Shown here: piece by piece, positions 6,677-14,390 of the stretch
Position numbering within the stretch: position 1 is the first letter of the stretch
Layout of the letters: each line of letters opens with the position of its first letter
From: Myxococcales bacterium UBA1660
GTDB taxonomy: Bacteria > Myxococcota_A > Polyangia > Polyangiales > Houyiibacteriaceae
Length of the DNA stretch: 27,268 bases
NCBI GenBank assembly: GCA_002320815.1
Contig: DCLA01000056.1
Span: 1 to 27,268 of the forward strand
Direction: 5' to 3'
The notes under the pieces: model-generated
Told to the model about the DNA's origin: nothing
Database searches by the model: none
The model's input: the letters and a program-made list of their open reading frames with translations, nothing else
Program-made: the position numbers and the translations under genes

Positions 6677-8386
6677 ATGGTCCGCTCCCTCACCGCCTGG
6701 CTCACCGCCCTCGCCCTCCTCACCGCCTGCGGCGACGACGACGACCCCGGCCCGCCCGACGCCGCCCCGGACGCCGGCCTCGACGCGGGCGACCCCGCCC
6801 CGGCGATGTACCCCGAGGCCACCATGCCCGCCGCGACGACCCCGGTCCCCGGCGTCCGCCGCGAGGTCTTCCACGTCGCCGGCACGACACCACCACCCAA
6901 CCCGGTCACCGGCGGCGAGACCCCGGCGGAGCTGAACGTCACCCAGGTCCTCCGCTACCGCCGCGACGTCGATCCGCCCGCCGAAGCCCGCGCCATCCTC
7001 GTGGCGATGCCCGGCTTCCTCGGCGGCGGGGGGAGCTTCGATGGCCTCGCGCGCGCGCTCGTGAGCGCCGGCCTCGCGGACGGCGGCGGCGACGTCGAGG
7101 TGTGGGCCATCGACCGTCGCGCGAACCTGCTGGAGGACCTCCGCGGCGCGGACGCCGCCGAAGCGCTGGGGGACCCGGAGGTCGCCGACGGCTACTACTT
7201 CCACGACGCGACCGTCGGCGGCGAGGCCTTCGCCGGCTTCGTGCGCCAGAGCGCGGTGGACTACATGAGCGAGTGGGGCTTGGCGACCCACGTCGAAGAC
7301 CTGCACGCGGTCATCGGGACGGTGCCCGAAGCCGAGCGCCGACGGCGCGTGTTCCTGATGGGCCATTCGCTGGGCGCGTCGTTCGCCGAGGCCTACGCCG
7401 CGTGGCGCTTCGGCGAGGGCGACGACGCCACCCACGGCTTCGACGAGCTGGCCGGGTTGATCCTGGTCGACGGCCTCCTCGGCGCGGAGCCGACCACCGA
7501 GACCGAGTACCGCGAGGGGCAGTCGATGGGCGGCATCCCCCAACCGGGTCTGGACGAGATCCGCGCGGAGACCCGCTTCTTCGCCCTCCCCCTCCTGGGC
7601 GTCGCGGTGTACGCCCGGACGGAGGTCCTCGGGCTTCGCGCGCTCCAGGACCCGGCCCTGGTCGTCGACGACAGCGGCCGGGATCGGGTGCTGGCCACGT
7701 TGTCGGGCCTCGCGCCCACCCGGGTCCCGCCGATGGACAACGCGACCGCCATGGCCCTCGGGTTCGACGACGCGCACGGACCGCTGGCGTTCGCGCGCGC
7801 CCGGCTCGGGACCCTGGTGGGCCCGACGGAGAACTACGGCGGGCTCTTCGGGGGCGAGATGCTCCAGCGCCCCAGCGACCCGGAGACCACCTACCGCTGG
7901 ACCGACGCCCCCGAGGCCGGCGAGATCACCTCCATCGACGACCTGGCCCGCGCGTTCACCCACGGCCGCTCGAACTTCGCCGAGTGGTACTTCCCGGTGC
8001 GGCTCCCGGTGGATCTCGCCGCGGTCGGCGGGGCGGCCATCGCCGAAGACGGGTGGCAGGCCTCCGAGGGGCTGCGGAGCTTCGACGGCGCCGCCATCGA
8101 CCTGCCGATCCTCGCGGTCGCCTGTGGCCTCATCGGCGACCCGGCGCGCTACGACGAGCTGCGCGCCCGCCTGACCACGCCCGTCGGCGCGGGCCGGCCA
8201 GCGGCGGGCGCCACCCGCGACACGGACGCGGGGCTCCGGGTGGTCGACGCCACCGATCTCGCTCACCTGGACCCCAATCTCTCCAGCGATCGGGCGGCCA
8301 ATCCGACCATCGAAGAGACATCGACCTTCGTCGGGCTGCACGCGGCCGCCGGAGGGGTCACCATCGACGCCCTGGTGATGGAGTAA
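6677..8386 (+). CDS. lipoprotein alpha/beta hydrolase (putative lipase/esterase)
   Basis: 569 residues. The N-terminus MVRSLTAWLTALALLTAC is a lipoprotein signal with lipobox LTAC (Cys18), followed by an Asp/Pro/Ala linker (GDDDDPGPPDAAPDAG) typical of myxobacterial surface lipoproteins. The body is an alpha/beta hydrolase: an oxyanion-region AMPGFLGGGGSFDG (111-124), the nucleophile elbow GHSLG with Ser232, and a strand ending GLILVDGLLG (Asp266, perhaps structural). A lipase or esterase acting outside the inner membrane is inferred; the substrate is unknown and the catalytic acid and His are not assigned with certainty. An in-frame GTG at 6647 is possible, but ATG 6677 gives a proper signal peptide; GGAG abuts it too closely to be ideal. 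The stop lies 8 nt before yhbY, so it is the likely first gene of a four-gene operon that ends with a lipase-maturation-factor homologue. Confidence 0.85.
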   Translation: MVRSLTAWLTALALLTACGDDDDPGPPDAAPDAGLDAGDPAPAMYPEATMPAATTPVPGVRREVFHVAGTTPPPNPVTGGETPAELNVTQVLRYRRDVDPPAEARAILVAMPGFLGGGGSFDGLARALVSAGLADGGGDVEVWAIDRRANLLEDLRGADAAEALGDPEVADGYYFHDATVGGEAFAGFVRQSAVDYMSEWGLATHVEDLHAVIGTVPEAERRRRVFLMGHSLGASFAEAYAAWRFGEGDDATHGFDELAGLILVDGLLGAEPTTETEYREGQSMGGIPQPGLDEIRAETRFFALPLLGVAVYARTEVLGLRALQDPALVVDDSGRDRVLATLSGLAPTRVPPMDNATAMALGFDDAHGPLAFARARLGTLVGPTENYGGLFGGEMLQRPSDPETTYRWTDAPEAGEITSIDDLARAFTHGRSNFAEWYFPVRLPVDLAAVGGAAIAEDGWQASEGLRSFDGAAIDLPILAVACGLIGDPARYDELRARLTTPVGAGRPAAGATRDTDAGLRVVDATDLAHLDPNLSSDRAANPTIEETSTFVGLHAAAGGVTIDALVME

Positions 8387-8394
8387 TCGACGAC

Positions 8395-8742
8395 ATGGAC
8401 CCCCTGGACGAGATCACACGCAAGCCCGAGCGGCGCCCCAAGGGCGACCTGACCGGCAAGCAACGCAAGTTCCTCCGCGCGGAAGCGCATCACATCGACC
8501 CGCTGGTGCGCGTCGGCTCCGCCGGGCTCACCGCGCAGGTGGCCGAGGCGGCGAGCGAGGCCCTCGAGACCCACGAGCTGATCAAGGTGAAGGTCCTCGA
8601 AGGCGCGCCGGTGGGCCGGGCCGAAGCCGGCGACTTCCTGACCACCGAGTGCGGCGCGCATCTGGTGGGTCTCATCGGTCGCATCGCGATCCTCTACCGC
8701 CGCCACGGCGAACGCCCCCAGATCCGCCTGCCGAGCCGATGA
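8395..8742 (+). CDS. yhbY: YhbY-family CRM-domain RNA-binding protein
   Basis: 115-residue basic protein. After a charged N-terminal extension (~18 residues), LTGKQRKFLRAEAHHIDPLV and RVGSAGLTAQV (GxxG loop, GSAG 41-44) are followed by ALETHELIKVKVL, the signature of the CRM/YhbY fold. YhbY proteins associate with pre-50S ribosomal particles and are thought to help ribosome assembly. GGAG at 8380-8383 lies inside the end of the preceding gene. Its TGA overlaps the ATG of the sirtuin gene (ATGA, 8739-8742), implying translational coupling. The E. coli protein is ~97 residues, so this one is only slightly longer. Why it sits between a lipase-like lipoprotein and a sirtuin is unclear. Confidence 0.92.
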   Translation: MDPLDEITRKPERRPKGDLTGKQRKFLRAEAHHIDPLVRVGSAGLTAQVAEAASEALETHELIKVKVLEGAPVGRAEAGDFLTTECGAHLVGLIGRIAILYRRHGERPQIRLPSR

Positions 8743-9575
8743 CCCGAGCGCTGCCCGCCCCGGTGGAAGCCCTGGTCCGCGAACGCGCGGTCGAGCCGGG
8801 ACCTCTCCTCTGGCTCACCGGCGCGGGCATCTCGGCGGAGAGCGGCATCCCGACCTTCCGGGGACCCGAGGGGTACTGGAAGGTCGGCTCCCGCAACTAC
8901 CACCCGCAGCAGCTGGCGACCCGCGCGGCCTTCGGCGCGATGCCCGACGAGGTCTGGGCCTGGTACCTCTACCGCCGGGCGGTCTGCCGGGCCGCCGAGC
9001 CCAACGCCGCGCACCACGCGCTGGTCGAGCTCGAGGAGCGCATCGGCCCTCGCTTTCGCCTCATCACGCAGAACGTGGACGGCCTCCATCAGCGCGCGGG
9101 CACGAAGCGCGTGTACGCGATCCACGGCAACATCGACGAGATGCGCGCAGTGAGCGGCCGGGTGACCGCGCCGATCCCGGCGGGTATCCCGACCGACTGG
9201 CCCAAGGGTCGCGCGCTCACCGCCGCCGACCGGGACCTCCTGCAGGTCGAGGCGCGCCCCGCGCGGCCGCACGTGCTCTGGTTCGACGAGTGCTACGACG
9301 AGGAGCACTTCCACTTCGACAGCTCCCTGCGCGCCGCGGCGGAGGCGTCGCTGCTGGTCGTCGTGGGGACCACGGGGGCCACCAACCTGCCCATGCAGGT
9401 CGGGATGCTCTGCGCGCGACACGGGACCCCGTCGATCGTCATCAACCCGGAGCCGAACCCCTTCTCGGAGGTCGTCGAGCGGAGCGGCCTGGGGATCTTC
9501 CTCCAGGGCACGGCGGGCGAGTGGGTCCCCGCGCTCGCCGCGGCGGCCGCCGAGGCCTACGCCCCCACGCCGTGA
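8739..9575 (+). CDS. SIR2-family NAD-dependent protein deacylase lacking zinc cysteines
   Basis: 278 residues with the sirtuin core. The NAD-binding motif is TGAGISAESGIPTFRG (27-42), QNVDGLH spans 111-117, and the catalytic His129 is in HGN. VVVGTTGATNLP (207-218) and the INPEPNP region come near the end. Sirtuins remove acyl groups from lysine using NAD. In canonical enzymes HGN is soon followed by CxxC, with a second CxxC before RPxVVWFGE. Here the segment reads HGNIDEMRAVSG and then EARPARPHVLWFDE, so all four zinc Cys are absent; the only nearby Cys is 184. The Rossmann half and catalytic His are intact, so it may still bind NAD. The ATG overlaps the yhbY stop and its own TGA overlaps the next GTG, so it is tightly coupled at both ends. 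Specific substrate unknown. Confidence 0.9.
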   Translation: MTRALPAPVEALVRERAVEPGPLLWLTGAGISAESGIPTFRGPEGYWKVGSRNYHPQQLATRAAFGAMPDEVWAWYLYRRAVCRAAEPNAAHHALVELEERIGPRFRLITQNVDGLHQRAGTKRVYAIHGNIDEMRAVSGRVTAPIPAGIPTDWPKGRALTAADRDLLQVEARPARPHVLWFDECYDEEHFHFDSSLRAAAEASLLVVVGTTGATNLPMQVGMLCARHGTPSIVINPEPNPFSEVVERSGLGIFLQGTAGEWVPALAAAAAEAYAPTP

Positions 9576-11008
9576 GCGGGGCGAGCGCGCCCGCGGAGCG
9601 CTCCCACGCGCTCGGGCCCTGGCTCTACCTCCGCGCCCTCGGGGCGATCCACGTCATCGCCTTCGTCGACTTCGGTCGGCAACTCCGGGGGCTCATCGGC
9701 CGCGAGGGTCTCCTCCCCTTCCGCGCTCGCCTCGCGGCGCACGCGGACGCGGGCCACGGGTTCTGGGAGTGGCCGACCCTGGGCTGGTGGGGAGCCTCGG
9801 ACGGCGAGCTCCTTCTCTTGGCCGCGGTGGGCGCCGCGGCCGGGCTCGCGCTCCTGATCGGGCGCGCTCAGCGCAGCGCGCTGGTCGTGGCCTACGTCGC
9901 CTACCTCTCCCTCCAGAAGGCTGGCGGCGCGTTCATGGCCTACCAGTGGGACCTCCTCCTCTTGGAAGCCACGGTGGTCGCGCTCGCGCTGGCGCCCTCC
10001 CGCCGGGAACCCCGGGTCGACGCCCGCCGCGGACCGACCCCGGTGCCTCGTTGGGCGCTGCTCGCTCACGGGTTCCTCTTCGGGCGCCTCATGTTCGCGA
10101 GCGGCGTCGTGAAGCTCACCAGTGGCGATCCGGACTGGGCGTCCCTGGGCGCGATGGATCTGCACTACTGGACCCAACCGCTGCCCAACCCGCTCAGCCT
10201 CTTCGCGGCGGCGTTGCCCCACGGGTTCCACGCGGTCGAGGTGGTCCTGGTCTTCGTCCTCGAGCTCGCCTTCCCGTGGCTGCTCCTCGTGCGCGGGTGG
10301 CCCCGGCGGATCGGCGCGCTGGGTCTCCTCGGTCTGCAGGTCGCCATCGCCCTCACCGGCAACTTCGGCTTCTTCAACCTCCTCGCCGGCGCGATGGCCC
10401 TTCCGCTCTTGGACGACGGCTGCTTCCGCTGGCTGCGCGCCACTCCGAGACCCGAGCGCGAGAACCAGGGCTTCGCGCGTGCGGTCGCCGTCGTCTCGCT
10501 GGCCTTCGGCCTCGTCCCGCTCTGGGGCACGCTCTTCGGATACGCGGGGCTCCCGCAGCCGGTCCTGGAGGCGAACGTCGCGGCCAACCGCTTCGGGCTC
10601 GGGGTGGCCTACGGCCTCTTCGCGGACATGACCGACGACCGCGTGGAGCTGGTCTTCGAGGGTCGCCGGGGCGACGAGTGGCACGCATACGTGCTCCCGC
10701 ACCAGCCCGGGCCCACCGACCGACTCCCCGGCCAGGTCGCGCCCGGGATGCCGCGCCTGGATTGGAGCCTGTGGTTCGCCGCCCTCGGCAGCCCCGCGCA
10801 CGAGGAGGTCGCCCGCCAGCTCGCCCGCGCGCTCCATGAAGCGCGGCCCGAGGTGCTGGCTCTGCTCGCCGACGACCCCTTCCGAGGGTTGGTCCCCGAA
10901 GAAGTTCGAATTCGGCGCTACCGATATCGACCCCATGACCCCAGGATCGCTCTCGACACGGGGGAGTGGTGGTCGCGGACGGCGTTGGGGGAACCCAGCG
11001 ACCCCTGA
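9572..11008 (+). CDS. lipase maturation factor (LMF1)-like membrane protein
   Basis: 478-residue multi-spanning membrane protein with hallmark LMF-family segments: FMAYQWDLLLLEA (121-133), GRLMFASGVVKLTSGDPDW (171-189) and HYWTQPLPNPLS (198-209), then GNFGFFNLL. The soluble C-terminal part (about 360-478; DDRVELVFEG, then LDWSLWFAALG) matches the beta-rich domain of the family. In animals LMF1 is an ER membrane factor needed for folding of secreted dimeric lipases; bacterial homologues have no established role. It starts with GTG at 9572, overlapping the sirtuin stop (GTGA), the second 4-nt overlap in this operon. An alpha/beta-hydrolase lipoprotein in the same operon is a natural candidate client, but that is inference. 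No terminator was evident after 11008. Confidence 0.9.
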   Translation: MSGASAPAERSHALGPWLYLRALGAIHVIAFVDFGRQLRGLIGREGLLPFRARLAAHADAGHGFWEWPTLGWWGASDGELLLLAAVGAAAGLALLIGRAQRSALVVAYVAYLSLQKAGGAFMAYQWDLLLLEATVVALALAPSRREPRVDARRGPTPVPRWALLAHGFLFGRLMFASGVVKLTSGDPDWASLGAMDLHYWTQPLPNPLSLFAAALPHGFHAVEVVLVFVLELAFPWLLLVRGWPRRIGALGLLGLQVAIALTGNFGFFNLLAGAMALPLLDDGCFRWLRATPRPERENQGFARAVAVVSLAFGLVPLWGTLFGYAGLPQPVLEANVAANRFGLGVAYGLFADMTDDRVELVFEGRRGDEWHAYVLPHQPGPTDRLPGQVAPGMPRLDWSLWFAALGSPAHEEVARQLARALHEARPEVLALLADDPFRGLVPEEVRIRRYRYRPHDPRIALDTGEWWSRTALGEPSDP

Positions 11009-11046
11009 ACAGGGGTGATTTCCGAGAAAAACGTGCCGTTCTACTC

Positions 11047-11076
11047 TTGCCGCACCGGCGATATGAATGACATAAT
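11047..11076 (+). promoter_or_regulatory. sigma70-like promoter before the small protein/HExxH pair
   Basis: TTGCCG (11047-11052) and CATAAT (11071-11076) are separated by 18 nt, in an unusually AT-rich patch (about 11018-11095) of an otherwise very GC-rich window. The predicted start would fall near 11083, about 27 nt before the ATG at 11110. The spacing and both boxes fit a housekeeping promoter; no activity evidence exists. Confidence 0.5.
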
Positions 11077-11109
11077 CTCGAAACGCACCGAAACGTGCGG
11101 CACACACTC

Positions 11110-11445
11110 ATGTGGTCTTGGCTGAAGCGGCGCCGCGCGCGCCAGGCGAGTCGCGGGTTCCCGGCCATGGTCCGGGTGCGCAGCGCCGACGGCCAACCGG
11201 TGGACCGAGTGACCATCGAGGGCGTGTACGAGCCGTCGGGCCGATTGGTCCGTGATACGCGGCCGACCCCCCAGGGGCTGTGCATCTTCCACTGGCTCGC
11301 CAACGGCGGAGACGAGCGGCTGCGGCTGCGGCTCCTCGCCGAGGACGGCAGCCTGGCGGAGGTCGAGGTGCCCCACGACCGGCCGTCGCCGGCCGAGGTG
11401 ATCGAGGTCCTCCTCGCGAAGGCGAAGCAGAAGACCGGGACCTGA
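11110..11445 (+). CDS. small basic/beta-rich protein of unknown function upstream of an HExxH enzyme
   Basis: 111 residues; not recognised as a named family. It starts MWSWLKRRRARQASRG, a short Trp/Arg-rich head without a proper signal peptide. It continues with VRVRSADGQPVDRVTIEGVYEPSG-type strands that resemble a carboxypeptidase-regulatory/Ig-like beta sandwich, and ends with an amphipathic helix and LLAKAKQKTGT. An in-frame GTG at 11095 would add five residues; the ATG is preferred, and no strong Shine-Dalgarno is seen for either. It is followed after only 29 nt by the HExxH peptide-modification gene and has its own promoter-like sequence, so the two are probably co-transcribed. It could be a substrate, an accessory protein or an unrelated neighbour; the sequence does not decide. 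Confidence 0.65.
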   Translation: MWSWLKRRRARQASRGFPAMVRVRSADGQPVDRVTIEGVYEPSGRLVRDTRPTPQGLCIFHWLANGGDERLRLRLLAEDGSLAEVEVPHDRPSPAEVIEVLLAKAKQKTGT

Positions 11446-11474
11446 CTCCGGCCCCGGGTGCTAGAACCCCGGAC

Positions 11475-12587
11475 GTGCCCTCGCGCCCCTTCGAGCCCAG
11501 CCCGCCCCGGGATTTGACCCTCCCGACGCCGGGGTCCCAGACCGCCCGCGCCATCTTCTCCATGGCGCTCCGCAAGCTCTTCGAGGACCTCAAAGGCCTG
11601 CGCCTCCCGCACCTCGACGCCGACGCCAGCGCGGACTACCGGACCCTGCGCGAGACGCTGGTCGGCTTCCTCCCGGGCCGCCCCGGCGCGGTGGCCAGCC
11701 TGCTGCGGTCGCCGACGGTCTCGGCGCCCCTCCGCTGTCTCCTGCACGGCCTGCACGACACGCCGGCCTACGTCGCCGAGCTCGTCGGTCAGAGTCTCTA
11801 CGCGCTGCACCGCGACGGCTTGCTCCCCAGCGGGACCCGCATGGCTGCGCCGCCCGCGCTCTTCGCCTCGCCGCGCCACGACGCCAGCCAAGCGGCGCCT
11901 CGGCATCCGGTGGTCTTCGATCAGCTCCCGGCGCCGGACCGGAAGCGCCACCACCCCATCACCGATTCGCTCCTCCTGGCCGAGGTGGACACCAACCCCG
12001 TCCGCCTGACCGATGCCCACCCGGACAAAGCCGGCAACGCCATCGACCTGGGCGGCCGGGCTCCGGCCGAGTGGTGCGCTTCCCTCCGGGCCGCCCTCGA
12101 CCTGGTCGAGCGAGCGCTGCCCGACGTCCGGCGCGAGATGGACCTCGGGCTGAGCCTGGTGGTCCCGGTAGGGTACGACGAAGAGAAGCATCTGTCGGCC
12201 AGCTACCGCGAGGCGATCGGGACCCTCTACCTCACCCTGCATCCGGACCCCGTCGTGATGGCCGAGGCCCTGGTGCACGAGTTCTCCCACGCCAAGCTCA
12301 ATGCGCTCCTCGAGCTCGACCCGGTGCTCCAGAACGACTGGGAGGCGATCCACCCCTCGCCCTACCGACCGGACCCCCGCCCGATGATGGGCGTGCTCCT
12401 CGGGGCCCACGCTTTCGTGGCGGTCGCCCGCTTCCTGGACGCGATCGACCCCCCTGGCATGGCGCGGCGACGGAGCGAGCTGGCCACGAAGAACCGCGCC
12501 GCGGTCGCCACGCTACGCGAAGCGGCGCGCCCCACGCCGGTGGGGGCCGGGCTGATCGACGAGCTCGACCGACTCACGAGCGATTGA
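11475..12587 (+). CDS. HExxH-motif peptide-modification protein (putative aKG-HExxH beta-hydroxylase)
   Basis: 370 residues. The C-terminal half holds ALVHEFSHAKLNALLELDPV (HEFSH at 268-272), then YRPDPRPMMGVLLGAHAFVAVARF. This arrangement (HExxH, KLNALL, then a DPRPxxGxLxGxxA segment) marks the HExxH-containing putative peptide-modification family found in RiPP-type clusters. Members have been assigned as 2-oxoglutarate/iron-dependent peptide beta-hydroxylases rather than proteases. The two His of HExxH would be metal ligands. The N-terminal half is helical and probably recognises substrate. A GTG at 11475 is chosen because RDLTLPTPGSQTARAIF reads as family-like sequence; ATG 11562 (29 codons later) is the alternative. 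No signal peptide. No obvious Cys/Ser/Thr-rich precursor, transporter or peptidase lies nearby, so it looks like a stand-alone modifier with the small protein at 11110-11445. Confidence 0.8.
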   Translation: MPSRPFEPSPPRDLTLPTPGSQTARAIFSMALRKLFEDLKGLRLPHLDADASADYRTLRETLVGFLPGRPGAVASLLRSPTVSAPLRCLLHGLHDTPAYVAELVGQSLYALHRDGLLPSGTRMAAPPALFASPRHDASQAAPRHPVVFDQLPAPDRKRHHPITDSLLLAEVDTNPVRLTDAHPDKAGNAIDLGGRAPAEWCASLRAALDLVERALPDVRREMDLGLSLVVPVGYDEEKHLSASYREAIGTLYLTLHPDPVVMAEALVHEFSHAKLNALLELDPVLQNDWEAIHPSPYRPDPRPMMGVLLGAHAFVAVARFLDAIDPPGMARRRSELATKNRAAVATLREAARPTPVGAGLIDELDRLTSD

Positions 12588-12612
12588 CGGTCCCCGGACG
12601 GTATTTCAGAGG

Positions 12613-12624
12613 GGAGAAATCTCC
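12613..12624. promoter_or_regulatory. short dyad GGAGA-AA-TCTCC before the channel gene
   Basis: A 5-bp perfect inverted repeat with a 2-nt centre lies 31 nt upstream of the channel ATG, within the 67-nt gap after the HExxH gene. It could be a repressor half-site pair or a chance palindrome. No clear promoter boxes accompany it. Confidence 0.25.
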
Positions 12625-12654
12625 GGCCCCGCCGTACGCGAGGCGAGCTCCCCC

Positions 12655-13596
12655 ATGATCAAGCTGTTCAAGACCGTCGCCGAGTCCAACCTCTTCCAGA
12701 ACTTCATCACCGGCGTGATCCTCTTCGCCGGTGCGCTGGTGGGTCTGGAGACCTATCCGAGCTTCCACGAGCGCTACGAGCCGGTGCTCCACGTCCTGGA
12801 CCAGGTGGTCCTATGGATCTTCGTCGGCGAGATCATCATCAAGATGGTCGCCGAGCTCCCGCGGCCTTGGCGCTACTTCTACGACGGCTGGAACGTCTTC
12901 GACTTCCTCATCGTCGCCGGCGCGTTCCTGCCCTTCGCCGCCCAATACGCGACCGTCCTCCGGCTGCTCCGGCTGCTCCGGGTCCTGAAGCTCGTCCGCG
13001 CGCTGCCCAAACTGCAGATGCTGGTGGGCGCGCTCCTCAAGAGCATCCCCTCCATGGCCTACGTCAGCCTCCTGCTGATGATGCTCTTCTACGTCTACGC
13101 GGTCGCCGCGACGTTCATGTGGGGCCACAACGATCCGGTCCACTTCGGCAACCTGCAGATGTCCTTCCTGAGCCTCTTCCGGGCGGTGACCCTCGAGGAC
13201 TGGACCGACCTCATGTACATCCAGATGTACGGCTGCGAGGGCTACGGCTACGGCGGGATGGAGCAGCTCTGCGTCGCGTCGGAGCCCTCGCCGGTCGGCG
13301 GCGCGGTCTTCTTCGTGAGCTTCGTGCTCTTCGGCACGATGATCTTCTTGAACCTCTTCATCGGTGTCATCCTCAACGGCATGGACGAGGCCCAGCGCGA
13401 GGCCGCCGAGGAGGCCCAGGCGGCCGCGGCCGCCGCCGTGGGCGATCCCCGGCACCTGGACGACGAGCTCCGCAGCCTCACCGAGAAGCTCGGCGATCTC
13501 CAGCTCCAGATCGCGCGCATCCAGAAGGCCGCCTCGGGCGACGACAAGATCCGTACCCTGCCCATCCCCGGCACGGTGCAGGAGGCCGCGGAATGA
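12655..13596 (+). CDS. single-domain voltage-gated cation channel (NaChBac/Nav-type)
   Basis: 313 residues forming one six-helix ion-transport domain, which should tetramerise in the inner membrane. Helices are approximately S1 17-34, S2 47-65, S3 80-97, S4 100-117, S5 132-153 and S6 215-245. The S4 sensor has basic residues every third position (Arg103, 106, 109, Lys112, Arg115). The pore filter is TLEDW (179-183), close to the TLESW of bacterial sodium channels but with an extra acidic residue. The P2-S6 extracellular loop is long and Gly/Tyr-rich with two Cys (194 and 206) that may form a disulfide. An alanine-rich helix and a short coiled coil (about 245-293) follow S6, as in the family's tetramerisation neck. 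The gene overlaps btpA by ATGA (13593-13596). Na+ versus Ca2+ selectivity cannot be settled from the sequence. Confidence 0.93.
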   Translation: MIKLFKTVAESNLFQNFITGVILFAGALVGLETYPSFHERYEPVLHVLDQVVLWIFVGEIIIKMVAELPRPWRYFYDGWNVFDFLIVAGAFLPFAAQYATVLRLLRLLRVLKLVRALPKLQMLVGALLKSIPSMAYVSLLLMMLFYVYAVAATFMWGHNDPVHFGNLQMSFLSLFRAVTLEDWTDLMYIQMYGCEGYGYGGMEQLCVASEPSPVGGAVFFVSFVLFGTMIFLNLFIGVILNGMDEAQREAAEEAQAAAAAAVGDPRHLDDELRSLTEKLGDLQLQIARIQKAASGDDKIRTLPIPGTVQEAAE

Positions 13597-14390
13597 GCGC
13601 CCTCCCCCGGGGTCTGGTCGGCGTCGTCCACCTCCCGCCGCTGCCCGGCGACCCTCGCCCGTCCGAGGGCTTCGACGGCGCCCTCCGCTTCGCGCTCCGC
13701 GACGCCGACGCGCTGGCCGCGGGCGGCCTGAGCGCGGTGGTCGTGGAGAACTTCGGCTCGGCCCCCTTCCCCAAGGGGTCGGCCGGCGACCGCCTCCCGC
13801 CCCACCAGGTGGCCTTCATGGCCGTCGTGGCCCGGGAGCTGAAGGCTCGCTTCACCCACGTGGGCATCAACTGCCTGCGCAACGACGCCCGGTCGGCGTT
13901 GGGCGTCGCCGCGGCCACGGGCTCCGACTTCGTGCGCGTGAACGTCCACACCGGCGCCTACGTGACCGACCAGGGCCTCATCGAGGGCGAGGCCGCCGAG
14001 AGCCTCCGCTACCGCGCCGCGCTGGGCGGTGGGCCCCGCCTGACTGCCGACGTGCTGGTGAAGCACGCCGCCCCGCTGGCTCCGCTGACCGCGACCCAGG
14101 CGACCCACGAGGCCCTGGACCGCGGCTTGGCCGACGCGGTGATCGTGAGCGGGACCGGTACGGGACAGCCGGTGGACCGCGCGATCCTCGCCGAGGTCCG
14201 GGCCGCCGCCGGGGACCGCCCGGTCTGGATCGGCTCCGGGCTCACGCCGGCCAACGCGCCGGAGCTCGCGCCGCTGACCGACGCCGCCATCGTGGGCACC
14301 TGGCTCAAGGAAGACGGCGACGTCGCGCGACCCGTCGATCCGGAGCGCGTGAAACGACTCCTCGACGCGACGACCCCGCTCTTCCGCTGA
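13593..14390 (+). CDS. BtpA/SgcQ-family TIM-barrel protein
   Basis: 265 residues beginning MSALPRGLVGVVHLPPLPG, the BtpA/SgcQ opening motif (GxVHLPPLPG). VVVENFGSAPFPKG and VGINCLRNDARSALGVA follow, then GSDFVRVNVHTGAYVTDQG and a C-terminal IGSGLTPAN phosphate-site-like loop. The family is a predicted (beta/alpha)8 barrel. BtpA was linked to photosystem I stability in cyanobacteria and SgcQ to a sugar operon, but in non-photosynthetic bacteria the reaction is unknown. There is a good Shine-Dalgarno (GGAGG at about 13581-13585), and the ATG overlaps the channel stop, so expression is coupled to the channel. A role with nucleosides or sugars is possible but not supported here. Confidence 0.88.
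   Translation: MSALPRGLVGVVHLPPLPGDPRPSEGFDGALRFALRDADALAAGGLSAVVVENFGSAPFPKGSAGDRLPPHQVAFMAVVARELKARFTHVGINCLRNDARSALGVAAATGSDFVRVNVHTGAYVTDQGLIEGEAAESLRYRAALGGGPRLTADVLVKHAAPLAPLTATQATHEALDRGLADAVIVSGTGTGQPVDRAILAEVRAAAGDRPVWIGSGLTPANAPELAPLTDAAIVGTWLKEDGDVARPVDPERVKRLLDATTPLFR

Noticed and set aside
4403..8341. 1312-codon open frame on the minus strand opposite two real genes
   Set aside because: It runs through the antisense of the transpeptidase, the 28-bp repeat array and the hydrolase. Its translation is Gly/Arg/Val/Glu-rich low-complexity sequence expected from the shadow of GC-rich codons, with no family motifs.
5875..8742. 955-codon plus-strand open frame spanning transpeptidase, repeats and hydrolase
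   Set aside because: Arg/Pro-rich shadow frame; only its last part (from 8395) is the genuine yhbY reading frame.
11475..12587. HEFSH as the active site of a zinc metalloprotease
   Set aside because: The surrounding KLNALL and DPRPMMGVLLGAHA context fits the peptide-modification HExxH family better than a secreted or cytosolic protease; no third-ligand signature of M-family peptidases was seen.
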